From: Leptospirales bacterium
GTDB taxonomy: Bacteria > Spirochaetota > Leptospiria > Leptospirales > Leptonemataceae
Reading direction: 5' to 3'
DNA length: 64,000 nt
NCBI GenBank assembly: GCA_019694655.1
Contig: JAIBBN010000006.1
Span: forward strand, 1-64,000
The notes under the pieces were generated by a model. The model made no database searches, had not been told where the DNA came from, and saw only the letters and a program-made list of their open reading frames with translations. This document shows positions 1 to 9,787 of the stretch, one piece after another; the first letter of the stretch is position 1; each line of letters opens with the position of its first letter. Position numbers and translations under genes: made by a program.

Positions 1-126
1 GTACGCGGGGCCTGCGGCGTTCTGCATCAGGCGCACTTTGGTCTGTATGCCATTCCGACGATCAGCAGCGGTTCGATCTACAATGACGACCTGACAATTC
101 GCGAAGTGAGCGCCTGCCCCTTTTGA
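1..126 (+). CDS. C-terminal end of an unidentified protein (partial)
   Basis: An open frame runs from the first base to a TGA at 124-126 and gives 41 residues ending in REVSACPF. The start lies outside the window. I do not recognise the family from this fragment. It ends 57 bases before the stop of the convergent hydrolase gene. The frame is stop-free and its codon use matches the neighbouring genes, so I take it as a real gene end, but the function is unknown. Confidence 0.5.
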   Translation, partial: VRGACGVLHQAHFGLYAIPTISSGSIYNDDLTIREVSACPF

Positions 127-183
127 ATGAGAGGGCGCGGAATCGCATCGCGGCGCAATGGCTGCCGCGATGCTCTTTCAATT

Positions 184-1077
184 TCAACGATTGGACTGAA
201 TCCACTGCAGGGCGAAGTCTGCCACTTCTTCCCAGCCCTGCTGGGCGGCAATGTAGTGGCCGCGTCCTTCAAATTCGCGATACTCGGTGCGGCCGGCCGA
301 TTCGGGATACTCTTCAAAATTCAAGCGAGTTACGCTGGCCGGAATGATGCGATCAGCGCCGCCAGCGATCAGCAGCAGCGGTCCGCGCGCTTTTGCAAAA
401 TCGAGCTCGGAAGCTTCGGTCAAAGATTCGCGCGCCAGACGTCGCGAGGTTGGCACACACTGCTCCTGATAGGCGCGCTGCTGGTCGCTTTCACTCAAAT
501 TATTGGCAAAGGCCCAGGCAAACTCCTCTTCCGAAAATAGGATTGGCTCATCGTCGCTGGCAAAGGGGCTGATGAAGGGCCAGCCGGTGCGCACAAAATC
601 CAGGCCATGGCGGCCGGCGGTCAGCGGCGAGACAATGCCGTAAGGCGCCGCGCTATCCAGCACAATGGCGCCAGCGGCCAGGCCTTCATTCAAGAAAAGC
701 TGCGAAAGCAGGCCGCCCATGGAATGGCCCACCAGGATTGGCTTTTCTGGCAGCGATTTCAAAAAATTGCGCAGATGATCGCGAGTTTGCGTGAAGGTCA
801 GCGCAGCCAGCTGCGCGTCCGGATGTGCAGCGCGCATGGCCGCCGGGTCGCGATCATGCAGCGGGTAAGCAGGCGTATAGACCTTGTAGCCTGCAGCTTC
901 GAAGCGCTTCTTCCATTCCGCCCAGGATTTTGGCGTCATATACAGACCATGCAGAAAAACTACGGTGCGTGTGGCGCCAATGCCGGCAGCGCCAGCTCCC
1001 TTCTGAGCCTGCGTAAAGGAAGCGCAGGCGGCCAGCGCTGCAAGCAACAGGCTGGCAAATAGTGCCTTGAATCTCAT
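184..1077 (-). CDS. Alpha/beta-hydrolase lipoprotein
   Basis: A 297-residue predicted lipoprotein hydrolase. The start at 1077 is chosen because AAGGAG sits 9 bases upstream; an in-frame start 8 codons earlier has no such site. The N-terminus is a short basic segment, a hydrophobic stretch and the lipobox LAAC with Cys18. The alpha/beta-hydrolase signatures are FLHG (about 41-44, oxyanion region), GHSMGG with nucleophile Ser119, a late GGADRIIP loop carrying the likely acidic residue, and GRGHY with the likely catalytic His. The substrate cannot be read from the sequence; ester or lipid hydrolysis at the membrane is the usual role. It lies downstream of the HD/LuxR gene in the same orientation. 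Confidence 0.85.
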   Translation of the reverse strand: MRFKALFASLLLAALAACASFTQAQKGAGAAGIGATRTVVFLHGLYMTPKSWAEWKKRFEAAGYKVYTPAYPLHDRDPAAMRAAHPDAQLAALTFTQTRDHLRNFLKSLPEKPILVGHSMGGLLSQLFLNEGLAAGAIVLDSAAPYGIVSPLTAGRHGLDFVRTGWPFISPFASDDEPILFSEEEFAWAFANNLSESDQQRAYQEQCVPTSRRLARESLTEASELDFAKARGPLLLIAGGADRIIPASVTRLNFEEYPESAGRTEYREFEGRGHYIAAQQGWEEVADFALQWIQSNR

Positions 1078-1166
1078 CGTTTTGGACTCCTTGCTGAGCA
1101 TACCGTATTCTAGCTGAAGGCCTGGGCTAACGCAAGGGCCAGTTGGCCTATGCCATGACGCAGCGA

Positions 1167-2720
1167 CTAGTCAGCGGACGCTGGCATATCGTGCAACAGG
1201 CCCTGCTGGCTGGCAATCAAGGTTGCGGCGGCCCGCGATTGGACGCCCAATTTTCCATAGATGCGAATGGAATGGTGCTGCACGGTTCGGGCCGAAAGCC
1301 CCAGCAGTCCGGCAATCTGTCCATTGGACAGGCCGGAAGCAATCGCCCGCAGCACCTCGCGCTCTCGATCGGTCAGTCCGAAGCGATCGCTCTGGGCGCG
1401 ACTGCGGCGCGGCGTCAGACCCGCCGCCTCCAGGCAGAGCTTCAGCGCCCGACCATCGCGTCGGCCCTGGCGAAGCTCATCTTGCAAGGTCTGAGAAGCC
1501 TGCTCCAATGTCTGCGCCTCGCGCCAGGCGCGCGGCGAATGCAGCGCCGTCAACGCATCGCAGGCCGAAAGCAATGCCGCAGCCAGCGGCGCATCACGTC
1601 GGCCGCGATGGTAGCCGCTGCCGTCCGGTCGTTCATGGTGCGCCGCGGCGAGGGCGACGGCCGGCTGCCAGAGTTCAACTCCGGACAGAATTCGTTCTGT
1701 ATAGAATGTATGCAAATGTATGCGATCAAGTTCGGGACGACTGAGCGGACCGGGCTTCTCGATCAGTCCGCTGGAGACGCTGCACATTCCGATATTCATC
1801 AAAAGCGCCGCCGTCTCAATGGCATCGCGATCCTCGGCGCTCATGGCGGCGATGCCTGCCGCAGAACGGGCCAGCCGCGCAACGCGCTGCGAATGACCAA
1901 CGGTAAAGCGCGACTTCAGATCGGCAAAGCTGGCCATGGCCCGGGCGCATTGCAAGGCATCGACGCCTGGAGGCGCCTCAATCTCGTCGCAGACCAGCTC
2001 CCAGACCGAAGCGCGCTCCAGCTCCGGTTGCAACTGCGGCGCGAGGACTTGCAATGAGTGCGCCAGATGCGCATCCAGTTGGGCGCCGGCGCGCTGGCGC
2101 AGCATCTGACAGGCCGCATCTAATCCCAGGCGAAGACGTACGGATTCAAAGTTGTAAGCGACGGCGGCGGCCCGCGCCGAAAAGGCGATCTGTTCTCCAA
2201 CGAGGCCCGCCGGCAATCCGCGGCCGTCGACCCGTTCAAAAACTTGAGTCAGCGCCGTGCAGACGCTGTCCGGAAAGGCCAGGCTCTGCCCCAACAGCGC
2301 CGCCGTTTCGCACTGTGCGCGAACCATCGATGCATAGATCTCCGGTCCGCGCATCGCTGCCGTCAGCACGCTGCGTGCCCGGGAAAGCGCCGAGTCGCCG
2401 CCAAGCTGGGAGGCGCGACGCAGTACATCTATGCGATCTTCGGAATCTGCGCCGCCATAGACGCCCTTGAATGTTAAATCATCGCCAAGCGCCTGCGCCT
2501 CCTCTGAGGCGTAGGAAGTGCACCCCAGAAAGCGCAGCAAGGTAACCAGCGCCGCCTCGCGCTGTACCGCGGACGGCCAACCCTCGACCTGCAGCAAACG
2601 CAGCGCAATGAGTGCGGCGCGCAGCGCCGTTTCCGGCGGATTGCCGTTGGCCAGATCCTCCGCCAGCGAAAGCGAGGAGAGAATCGGGCCCATGGAGAGG
2701 CCTTCGTTTGCGACGCCCAC
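1167..2720 (-). CDS. Degenerate HD-GYP-like domain fused to a LuxR-type DNA-binding domain
   Basis: A 517-residue protein. The N-terminal 250 residues are helical and not recognised. An HD-GYP-like domain follows, with GHSQRVARLA, then LLMNIGM where active enzymes have LLHDIGK, then HHERPDGSGYHRG, the GYP-type motif. The C-terminal 60 residues are a LuxR/GerE helix-turn-helix (LTDREREVLRAIASGLSN, then SARTVQHHS). HD-GYP enzymes hydrolyse cyclic di-GMP using the HD pair; here it is replaced by Met-Asn, so catalysis is doubtful and a ligand-sensing transcription factor is more likely. The start at 2720 is a GTG; an ATG at 2693 with AAGG upstream is also possible. It lies 56 bases downstream of htpG on the same strand. 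Confidence 0.8.
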   Translation of the reverse strand: MGVANEGLSMGPILSSLSLAEDLANGNPPETALRAALIALRLLQVEGWPSAVQREAALVTLLRFLGCTSYASEEAQALGDDLTFKGVYGGADSEDRIDVLRRASQLGGDSALSRARSVLTAAMRGPEIYASMVRAQCETAALLGQSLAFPDSVCTALTQVFERVDGRGLPAGLVGEQIAFSARAAAVAYNFESVRLRLGLDAACQMLRQRAGAQLDAHLAHSLQVLAPQLQPELERASVWELVCDEIEAPPGVDALQCARAMASFADLKSRFTVGHSQRVARLARSAAGIAAMSAEDRDAIETAALLMNIGMCSVSSGLIEKPGPLSRPELDRIHLHTFYTERILSGVELWQPAVALAAAHHERPDGSGYHRGRRDAPLAAALLSACDALTALHSPRAWREAQTLEQASQTLQDELRQGRRDGRALKLCLEAAGLTPRRSRAQSDRFGLTDREREVLRAIASGLSNGQIAGLLGLSARTVQHHSIRIYGKLGVQSRAAATLIASQQGLLHDMPASAD

Positions 2721-2776
2721 TGCCTCGATCGAAAGGCAGGCCTGTCGACTGACAAGCGCCTTTTTGCGCCGGCCTG

Positions 2777-4636
2777 CTAGAGGGTTCTGGCGAGGGCGGC
2801 GTAGCTGGCATCCAGCAAGGCCTCAATCTCATGATGATTGATCGCTCCCTGCGCCAGGCGCGCCAGGAAGTACAGCTGGCGTGCGATCAGTTCCTGTTTC
2901 GACGGCCCTGCCTCGCTGCTGATGATTGCCGGTCTGCCCAGCGCCTGGACAATCGCATTCTTGGCGTTCAATACCAGCGTATGCTCCAGCGGCATCGGCG
3001 GCGCCTCGCCGCGCGACATCATCGCCGCCATCTCGCTGAATCGTCGCATTTGCTCGGGAAAAATGACCAGCGCCGGGATATCGTCGCTGCGCAGGCCCTC
3101 CACACGAATGGTCACTTTGTCGTTAGCAATGGCCTTCTTGAAAAGCTCGCTCAAGCGCTCTTCGCTGCTCTGTCCGCCGGCATCGGCCAGCGAAGGCTTG
3201 TGCTCCTGATCCACCAGATGCTCGCCAAGCTCGGCATCGGCGCGTACAAAACGCAGACCTTCCTCTTTGCTTTCCAGAAACTGCACGAAATGAGCGTCGA
3301 TCATGCTGTTCAAAAGCAGCGCGGAAAGGCCCTGCGAGCGCAGGAGTTTCAGCGGTCCGGCCTGAGCGCGCAGATCGCTAACGTAGAGGGCGCGATCGCC
3401 CAATTTTTCGCGGGTCTTCTCACGGTATTCATCGAGCGTGACAAAGCGCTCGGCTGGCCTGTCCTCGGCTTCGCCCGCCAGTTCGAAGAGCAACGCGCCG
3501 CGCGCCTGCTCAAAGAACTTCTCGTCATTGAGCATGGCATATTTCACAAACGGCGCCAGCTCGTTCCAGATTGACCGATAGTGCTCGGCATTTCGCGTGC
3601 GCTCCTCCTGAAGGCGATCAGCAACCTTCTTGACGATATGCTGGGCGATCTTTTTGATTTGCGGCTCGTTTTGCAGATAGGAACGCGAGACATTGAGCGG
3701 CAGATCAGGAATATCGATGACGCCTTGCAGCACTGTCAGATATTTCGGAATCAACTCCTGAGCTTCGTCGGTCACAAATACCTGCTTACAGAAAATGCGC
3801 ACTTCGCTCTTGTTGAGGTCCATTTCGTGCGCCAGATGCGGAAAATACAAGATGCCCTGCAGCTGGAAGGGATAGTCCACATTCAGGTGCACCCAGAACA
3901 AAGGCTCCGGCTGCATTGGATAAAGCGTTCGGTAGAATTCCTGATAGTCTTCGGGCTTCAACTCACTGGGGTTCTTGGTCCACGGGGCTGATTCGCGATT
4001 GACTCGAGCGCCATCGATCTGAATTGCAATCGGCAAAAAGTCGCAGTAGCGGCGCACCAGACCCTGCAGATGGGTCTTATCCAGGAGATCGCGCGACTCC
4101 TGATTGAGGTGCAGTCTGATTTCCGTGCCGCGACGAGCGCGCTGGCCTTCGCCAATTTCATACTCCTCGCCGCCATCGCTCGACCAGAAAGCCGCCGCCG
4201 AATCGCCGCGATAGGAAAGCGAATCAATATCGACGCGATCAGCGACCATAAAGCTTGAGTAGAAGCCCAGACCAAAATTGCCGATGATTCCGGCCTTGTG
4301 ACGATCGCCAGATTGTTCGTACTTGTTAATGAATTCCTGCGCTCCGGAGAATGCAATTTGCGCTATGTAGCGCTCGATTTCGGCGCCGTCCATGCCAATG
4401 CCATTGTCTTCAATGCTCAAAATGCCGTTTTCGCGATCGATCTTTAAGTTGATGGCGAAATCCAGATCATCGCCGTTGCGGATTTCCTCACTGACGCGAA
4501 TGCGATTGAGCTTGTTAATAGCGTCAAAGGCATTGGAAATCAACTCACGCAGAAAGATCTCCTTTTCTGAATAGAGCCACTTCTTGATGATGGGCAGCAA
4601 ATTGCCGGTTTGAACTGAAAGCTTGCCGCGTTGCAT
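2777..4636 (-). CDS. htpG: HtpG, Hsp90-family molecular chaperone
   Basis: A 619-residue cytoplasmic ATP-dependent chaperone of the expected bacterial Hsp90 length. The N-terminal GHKL ATPase domain is clear: EIFLRELISNAFDA (N box), EDNGIGM (the DxGxG nucleotide loop) and GNFGLGFYSSFMV (lid and glycine box). The middle domain includes VFVTDEAQELIPKYL and the segment LPLNVSRSYLQ with its conserved Arg. The C-terminal dimerisation domain follows. The start ATG at 4636 has AAGGGG upstream. I see no CIRCE element ahead of it. The HD/LuxR gene follows on the same strand and may be co-transcribed. Confidence 0.97.
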   Translation of the reverse strand: MQRGKLSVQTGNLLPIIKKWLYSEKEIFLRELISNAFDAINKLNRIRVSEEIRNGDDLDFAINLKIDRENGILSIEDNGIGMDGAEIERYIAQIAFSGAQEFINKYEQSGDRHKAGIIGNFGLGFYSSFMVADRVDIDSLSYRGDSAAAFWSSDGGEEYEIGEGQRARRGTEIRLHLNQESRDLLDKTHLQGLVRRYCDFLPIAIQIDGARVNRESAPWTKNPSELKPEDYQEFYRTLYPMQPEPLFWVHLNVDYPFQLQGILYFPHLAHEMDLNKSEVRIFCKQVFVTDEAQELIPKYLTVLQGVIDIPDLPLNVSRSYLQNEPQIKKIAQHIVKKVADRLQEERTRNAEHYRSIWNELAPFVKYAMLNDEKFFEQARGALLFELAGEAEDRPAERFVTLDEYREKTREKLGDRALYVSDLRAQAGPLKLLRSQGLSALLLNSMIDAHFVQFLESKEEGLRFVRADAELGEHLVDQEHKPSLADAGGQSSEERLSELFKKAIANDKVTIRVEGLRSDDIPALVIFPEQMRRFSEMAAMMSRGEAPPMPLEHTLVLNAKNAIVQALGRPAIISSEAGPSKQELIARQLYFLARLAQGAINHHEIEALLDASYAALARTL

Positions 4637-4881
4637 TGGATTCCCCTTATTCTGGCGCCGATTTTCAGCGGCGCGGCCCTGAAAAGTGGCCTGGCGCCAT
4701 GAGCCGGGCGCCGGGGCAATCCTGATACTCCTACTTTGGCCGCAGAGCCCCGGCGGCGGCGGCCAGGAGCAAAAAAACCGACATAATTGAAGGGCGGGTA
4801 GCGGACGGCCAATGATCGGACCGGACTCAAATCAAAGCGCTTTTTGCTTTAACGCGCAGGCTGGCTGGCGATGCTCTCCGT

Positions 4882-7233
4882 ATGCAGCCTTCTTCCTTTG
4901 CCGGAAGTCCGGCCGCGCGCATTCTGCAGCGGCTTCTGACACGACTCAGCGACGAAATTGAAGCGGAGGGTCTCTGCCTGCGCAACGAGAATGGCGTGCT
5001 GCTGGAAGTCGGCCATCCCGCGGCGGAGAGCCTGGCCGAACCCTTCTCCGGCTATACCCTGGATATTTCCTTTGGCGCGGAGCGAATGACCCCCGCGGTG
5101 CGCCGCCGGCTGCGCGTCTATCGCCGCATCACGGACATTGTTCTGCGCGGCATGCGCGAGCCGGCGCTGCCTCAATTCTCGGGCAAGGCGCTGGGACGCA
5201 TTGGCGTGGACTTCCTGCTCGATGCCCTGGTGGAGATCTTCTTGATCCTCGAAGAGAAGAGCATTCTTCTCGATCACTACCAGCGCATCCTGCAACTCAA
5301 TGAAAAGATTCTGATGGCCGAAGACCTTTTCGGTACGCTGCAGGTGGTAATGGATATGGCGCGCGAGGCGGTTGGGGCCGAAGGCGCTTCGTTGCTGCTG
5401 GTCGACCAGCGCACCGGTGAAATGTATTTCAATGTGGTCTCCGGCGATCGGCGCAGCGATCTGCGCGAAGTGCGCTTGCCGCCCGGCCAGGGCATTGCCG
5501 GCAGCGTGGTACAGAGTGCGCGCGCCGAGATCATCCGCGATGTCAAAGCCGATAGTCGAGCCTTTCGCGATGTCGACCAGCAAATTGGACATACCACGCG
5601 GGATATGATGATTGCACCAATCATTGCCCGCGGACAGGTCATTGGCGTCATCGAAGTGATCAACTCGACTTCGACACATGGCTTCCTTTCCGAAGAGCTG
5701 GATGTTCTGCAAAACATTGCCTCGCACGCCAGTCTGTTTATCGAGAACAGCAAATCCAAAGAAGATCTGCTGCGCTCCAACCGAGAGCTGGACCGGCGGC
5801 ACACCGAGATTCAAACGCTCCATGAAATCGGCCGCGCCCTGAATAGCAGCCTGGATCCCGTAGAACTGCAGCGCACCCTCTTGCGCACCCTGCTGCGATT
5901 GATGCACATTGATAGCGGCATGATCCTGGAAATTGGCGAGCAGCGGCGCACGCTTTCGCGCAGTCTGGCCATGCACAACGAAGGCGAGGGCATCGTTGAA
6001 TCAACGGCGGCCGGCCAGACGATTTTTGTCGAAGCCACGGACGCCCTGCTCTGGATGCAGGAATATCGCGAGCCTTTTTACTTTTCGCAATCTGAGGAAC
6101 AGGAAGTTGATCCGCGCCTGGGCCTTGCCAATCGGCTGAAGCAGGCCAATGCCGAGAGCTTCGAAAGCGCCGGCGCTCCAGACGCCTGGATTCCGGTATT
6201 TGCTCCGGACAACGAAACTATCAAGTTCGTCATTTCGCTCAGCGGCGCACAGCTGCGTCGACGCGATCCAGTCAGCGACCTTGCATTTTTTCGCAGCGTG
6301 ATGAACCTGGCCTATGCGGCCTTTCGCAACGTCGCCTCCTACGCCGAGGCGCTGCTGGCGCGCCAGCAAGAGCAACAGATCCGCCAGAGTTTTCAAAAGT
6401 ATGTCCCGCTGCGCGTGATCCAGGAGGTTCTGCAAGAGTCTGACGAATCGCCGCCGCGACAGCAGGCAGTGAGCGTATTTTTCCTGGATCTACACGACTT
6501 TACCAGTCTTGCCGAGCATACCGAGCCCGAGCATCTGGTACACCTGCTCAATGAATTCTATGAGGAAGCGGCGCCGGCGGTCGACGCCCATGGCGGCGTC
6601 ATCGACAAATTCATGGGCGACGGCTTCATGGCCCTTTTTGGACTGCCGGAGGCGCGAGAGGACGACAGCGTCCGGGCCGTCGACTGCCTGCGCACGATCT
6701 TTGAACGGCTGGCGCGCTTGAATCGACGTCGCGCCGACGAGGGCCGTCCGCTGTTCAGCGCCGGCGCCGGCGTACACGCTGGCATGGCCATCGTCGGCAA
6801 CCTGGGTTCGCGGATGCGCATGGACTACACCGCCATCGGCGATGCCGTCAATCTGGCGGCCCGCGTCGAGAAGCTGGCGCGCTTTTACGGCGGCGATGTG
6901 CTGCTGACCGAGGAGGTGCAGCAAAAGAGCGCCGCGGTGTGGCCCGCCCGGGAAGCCGATCTGGTGCAGGTGCGCGGTCGCAACCGAGCCACGCGAATCT
7001 ACCAGCCCTGGCTGCAAGGCGCCGATCAGGCCGCAGAATGGGACCGCACCTGGCAAAAGGCGCTTTTCCAGTACCGGGCGCGCAATTTTCAAGAGGCCTT
7101 TGCCCATTTTGAGCGAGTACGCCGGGCAGGCAGCGAGGACCCGCTGGCTGATCTTTATTTGCGGCGCTGCTCCGATTTTCAGCGCAATCCGCCGCCGCCG
7201 GAATGGGACGGCGTTTTTCGAGTGGACGTATGA
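4882..7233 (+). CDS. GAF-domain class III adenylate cyclase
   Basis: A 783-residue soluble signalling enzyme predicted to make cyclic AMP. Residues about 150-300 form a GAF domain (EGASLLLVDQRTGEMYF, then RGQVIGVIEVINS), and a second, more divergent GAF-like segment covers about 310-500. The cyclase domain (about 530-700) has both metal aspartates (FFLDLHDFTSL and DKFMGDGFMALFG) and DYTAIGDAVNLAARVE, whose TxIGDxVN form suits ATP as substrate. A helical tail resembling a TPR pair ends in CSDFQRNPPPPEWDG, a motif also found at the end of the CHASE2 cyclase at 13640-15841. No membrane segment is seen, so the signal is probably cytoplasmic. Divergent from htpG with a 245-base gap. Confidence 0.93.
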   Translation: MQPSSFAGSPAARILQRLLTRLSDEIEAEGLCLRNENGVLLEVGHPAAESLAEPFSGYTLDISFGAERMTPAVRRRLRVYRRITDIVLRGMREPALPQFSGKALGRIGVDFLLDALVEIFLILEEKSILLDHYQRILQLNEKILMAEDLFGTLQVVMDMAREAVGAEGASLLLVDQRTGEMYFNVVSGDRRSDLREVRLPPGQGIAGSVVQSARAEIIRDVKADSRAFRDVDQQIGHTTRDMMIAPIIARGQVIGVIEVINSTSTHGFLSEELDVLQNIASHASLFIENSKSKEDLLRSNRELDRRHTEIQTLHEIGRALNSSLDPVELQRTLLRTLLRLMHIDSGMILEIGEQRRTLSRSLAMHNEGEGIVESTAAGQTIFVEATDALLWMQEYREPFYFSQSEEQEVDPRLGLANRLKQANAESFESAGAPDAWIPVFAPDNETIKFVISLSGAQLRRRDPVSDLAFFRSVMNLAYAAFRNVASYAEALLARQQEQQIRQSFQKYVPLRVIQEVLQESDESPPRQQAVSVFFLDLHDFTSLAEHTEPEHLVHLLNEFYEEAAPAVDAHGGVIDKFMGDGFMALFGLPEAREDDSVRAVDCLRTIFERLARLNRRRADEGRPLFSAGAGVHAGMAIVGNLGSRMRMDYTAIGDAVNLAARVEKLARFYGGDVLLTEEVQQKSAAVWPAREADLVQVRGRNRATRIYQPWLQGADQAAEWDRTWQKALFQYRARNFQEAFAHFERVRRAGSEDPLADLYLRRCSDFQRNPPPPEWDGVFRVDV

Positions 7234-7261
7234 ATCACAGGCCAACACTTTCCCACGCGAT

Positions 7262-7843
7262 ATGAGGAAGATCTCCATCCAGCAGGACTTCCCGCATGCG
7301 CTGGCGATGCTGCTTGATGCGCGCGAAGAGCGCTACAAGCGGCTGGACAAGTTCCCCGAACTGAAGAATGTGCATATCGTCTCGGAAAGCCGTCATGGAC
7401 GGATCCTCGACCAGAAACGCGAGATCTCCATTGCCGATTCCATGCCGGCGGTGATCGCTACGCTATTGCCGGCCGGAGCGGATGTGCTGGTGGAAGTATC
7501 GCAGTTTGACGAAGATAGCCACGTACATACCTTTACTGTGACGCCCGGCGGCGCCAATGACCATATCTTCCGCATCAAGGGCGTCTCCCGCTACTATGAA
7601 AGCGGCGCCGGAGAGTCTGCGCGCAGCTATGACATCGAGATCCACAGCGATGCGTTTCTGGTTGGTCCCTTGATAGAAAATGCAATTGCCGACGTGTACG
7701 CCAGGAACCTGGAGCGGGACCGACGTTCCATTCTCAATTTCATCCAGCTGCTGAATGAAGAGCAAGGCGCGCCTTCGGGGCCGGCCGACGATCAGAGGCC
7801 CGCGGACGGCGTAGCTGCCGACGAACATGCCCATGGCAACTGA
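7262..7843 (+). CDS. DUF2505-like protein
   Basis: A 193-residue protein. The frame is open upstream, but I choose ATG 7262 because the alternative would overlap the cyclase by 134 bases and because the family-like opening RKISIQQDFPHALAMLL begins here. The pattern resembles DUF2505 (START-like fold, unknown role): an N-terminal helix after a strand, and a central run of strands such as VLVEVSQFDEDSHVHTFTV. No signal peptide or membrane segment. The tail is acidic and low-complexity. It overlaps argB by 17 bases, so the two are probably translated together. Family assignment is from memory of the pattern and is moderate. Confidence 0.65.
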   Translation: MRKISIQQDFPHALAMLLDAREERYKRLDKFPELKNVHIVSESRHGRILDQKREISIADSMPAVIATLLPAGADVLVEVSQFDEDSHVHTFTVTPGGANDHIFRIKGVSRYYESGAGESARSYDIEIHSDAFLVGPLIENAIADVYARNLERDRRSILNFIQLLNEEQGAPSGPADDQRPADGVAADEHAHGN

Positions 7844-8774
7844 GTCCCTCGATCTGCAGCAGGAAAACCAGCGCGCCCAGGTTCTGCTCGAAGCCCTGCC
7901 CTACATCCGTCGTTTCCGCGGCCGCACACTGGTGATCAAGTTTGGCGGCGCCGCTATGGAGAGTCCGGATCTCCAGCACCGCTTCGCCCGTGATATTACG
8001 CTGTTGCAGATGGTCGGAATCAAGCCGGTGATTGTCCACGGCGGCGGTCCACAGATCAATCGTCTGCTCAAGGATCTCAACATCCCCACACAATTCGTCG
8101 ATGGGCATCGCATCACTGACCAGGCCTCCATGGAGGTTGTGGAGATGGTGCTCTGCGGCCGCATCAACAAGGAAATCGTAGCGCTGATCAACGCTGAAGG
8201 CGGGCGCGCCGCTGGAATCTCCGGCAAGGATGGCGGTCTGGCCGTCGCTCAGCCGCACTCTTTACAGCGCACCAACGAACGCGGTCAACTGGAGGAAGTC
8301 TCGCTGGGCCTGGTGGGCACAGTGAGCGCCGAGGATATCGATCCATCGTTGATTCGCGCCCTCGAACAAAATGATTTCGTTCCGGTCATTGCTCCAGTTG
8401 CAGCCGATCGGCAAGGACGCGGGCTGAATGTAAACGCCGATACCATGGCCGGGGCCATCGCCTCCGCTCTGCGCGCAGAAAAATTGATTCTACTTACAGA
8501 TACGCCCGGCGTGCTGGCGGAAGGAAAGACCGTCACCGGCCTCAGCCCGCGCGACGTAGAGCGCATGAAGAACGACGGAACAATCAGCGGCGGCATGATC
8601 CCTAAAGTCGATTGTTGTTTGCTTGCCCTGCTGAGCGGCGTCAAGCGCACGCACATCATCGACGGTCGAGTGCCGCATGCTCTGCTGCTGGAGGTATTCA
8701 CCGACCGCGGGGTAGGCACGCTGATCTCCAACGACTTTGATAAGGCCAGGAACCCTGAACATGTTGACCATTGA
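7827..8774 (+). CDS. argB: Acetylglutamate kinase (arginine biosynthesis)
   Basis: A 315-residue amino-acid kinase that phosphorylates N-acetyl-L-glutamate, the second step of arginine synthesis. Visible motifs are [11 protein letters not shown] (ATP phosphate-binding lysine), [14 protein letters not shown] (glycine-rich substrate loop), [12 protein letters not shown], the [12 protein letters not shown] segment and [11 protein letters not shown]. Length is close to the usual 300. The start may be ATG 7827 or ATG 7833. It overlaps the DUF2505-like gene at its 5' end and apt by 14 bases at its 3' end, giving a tightly coupled set even though the pathways differ. Confidence 0.96.
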   Translation: MPMATESLDLQQENQRAQVLLEALPYIRRFRGRTLVIKFGGAAMESPDLQHRFARDITLLQMVGIKPVIVHGGGPQINRLLKDLNIPTQFVDGHRITDQASMEVVEMVLCGRINKEIVALINAEGGRAAGISGKDGGLAVAQPHSLQRTNERGQLEEVSLGLVGTVSAEDIDPSLIRALEQNDFVPVIAPVAADRQGRGLNVNADTMAGAIASALRAEKLILLTDTPGVLAEGKTVTGLSPRDVERMKNDGTISGGMIPKVDCCLLALLSGVKRTHIIDGRVPHALLLEVFTDRGVGTLISNDFDKARNPEHVDH

Positions 8775-9306
8775 TAAAGATTATTTAAAGAACCTGGTGC
8801 GCACCGTCCCCGACTGGCCCAGCCCGGGCATTATGTTTCGCGACATCACGCCGCTGTTCCAGCATCCGAAGGGACTGCGCTCGATGATGGATGCTTTTGT
8901 GAATCGCTACTTCGATATGCGCGCCGAGGTCATTGCCGGCCTGGACGCACGCGGATTTATGCTGGGCGTGACCATCGCCTACGAATTGAACATTGGCTTC
9001 GTACCAATTCGCAAGAAGGGCAAACTGCCCTGGAAGTCCATTTCCGAGGACTATGACCTGGAGTATGGCAAAGCTACCGTAGAGGTGCACGAGGACGCCA
9101 TCGAAAAGGGACAGCGTGTGGTGCTCTTCGACGACTTGATTGCCACAGGGGGCACGATGCTAGCCGGCGCGCGTCTCTTGCGACGGCTGGGCGGAGAGAT
9201 ACTGGAAGCGGCGGCAATTGTCGATCTTCCGGAGCTTGGCGGCTCAGCCAGGATTCGCGAGGCAGGCATTCCCGTGCATCATCTGATCGACTTTGCAGGC
9301 CATTGA
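8761..9306 (+). CDS. apt: Adenine phosphoribosyltransferase (purine salvage)
   Basis: A 181-residue cytoplasmic enzyme converting adenine and PRPP to AMP. The family start [19 protein letters not shown] and the PRPP-binding motif [14 protein letters not shown] are both intact, as is the IAGLDARGF segment. I choose ATG 8761, which has AGGAA about 10 bases upstream and matches the usual N-terminus; an in-frame start at 8737 would add eight untypical residues. It overlaps argB by 14 bases and its TGA overlaps the ATG of the next small gene, so translation is probably coupled along this run. Confidence 0.96.
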   Translation: MLTIDKDYLKNLVRTVPDWPSPGIMFRDITPLFQHPKGLRSMMDAFVNRYFDMRAEVIAGLDARGFMLGVTIAYELNIGFVPIRKKGKLPWKSISEDYDLEYGKATVEVHEDAIEKGQRVVLFDDLIATGGTMLAGARLLRRLGGEILEAAAIVDLPELGGSARIREAGIPVHHLIDFAGH

Positions 9307-9734
9307 TGCGCTGCTTGCGCCGCGCTGGCGTCGTGGCGCGCGCTGCCAGGATCTGTGCAGCGCTCTGTATGGCGCTGGCCAGCCGCGAAAGCCTGCGGAC
9401 GGCGCCGCTTCCGCCCGGCTATGCTCGCGTAGCGGAGCTGTTGCCTGCGCTCTGGAACGCACGCTATCCGCTTGCGGCGCGCGCTTTCCTGCCCAATCCC
9501 GAGGCCCGCGGGATACTTACGGCAAGCGATGGCGGTCGCCGCGTTTATTACTATCATTTCCAGGCAGTCATACCGCGTCCGGTGCGTCAGACGGACGAAG
9601 TCGTGGGTTACGAAGGCGAGCGTCGGATAGAACTCTGGGTGCGCTTTCGACCGTGGCTCGCTGATGCCTATGATCTGAGTTTTGCCAGACGCGATTTGCT
9701 GCCCGGCGCCAACAAACGCTGGATCTTGCGTTAG
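9306..9734 (+). CDS. Hypothetical protein with an N-terminal hydrophobic segment
   Basis: A 142-residue protein I do not recognise. The start is ATG 9306 inside TGATG, overlapping the apt stop by one base. Residues about 5-28 are moderately hydrophobic with several arginines and could be a signal peptide. The rest is mixed, with VYYYHFQAVIPRPV and RRIELWVRFRPWLADAYDLSF suggesting a small beta-rich domain. It ends 53 bases before the uridylyltransferase gene. Real because of the tight coupling to apt; function unknown. Confidence 0.6.
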   Translation: MRCLRRAGVVARAARICAALCMALASRESLRTAPLPPGYARVAELLPALWNARYPLAARAFLPNPEARGILTASDGGRRVYYYHFQAVIPRPVRQTDEVVGYEGERRIELWVRFRPWLADAYDLSFARRDLLPGANKRWILR

Positions 9735-9740
9735 AATCTA

Positions 9741-9756
9741 GACGCCGCAAGGCGTC
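9741..9756. other. Short GC hairpin after the apt run
   Basis: GACGCC, loop GCAA, GGCGTC: a perfect 6-bp stem with a GNRA-type tetraloop directly after the stop at 9734. No T tract follows, so it is not a standard intrinsic terminator. It could stabilise an mRNA end. Confidence 0.4.
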
Positions 9757-9787
9757 GCCAGACCTGCACTGGATTTGGCATGACGGA

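Noticed and set aside
4849-5976. 375-residue open frame antisense to the GAF cyclase
   Set aside because: The plus strand encodes clear GAF motifs here. The antisense frame is Gln/His/Ala-rich without domains, a common effect of high GC and skewed codon use.
9741-9756. GACGCC-GCAA-GGCGTC hairpin as an intrinsic terminator
   Set aside because: No T tract follows; listed only as a hairpin.
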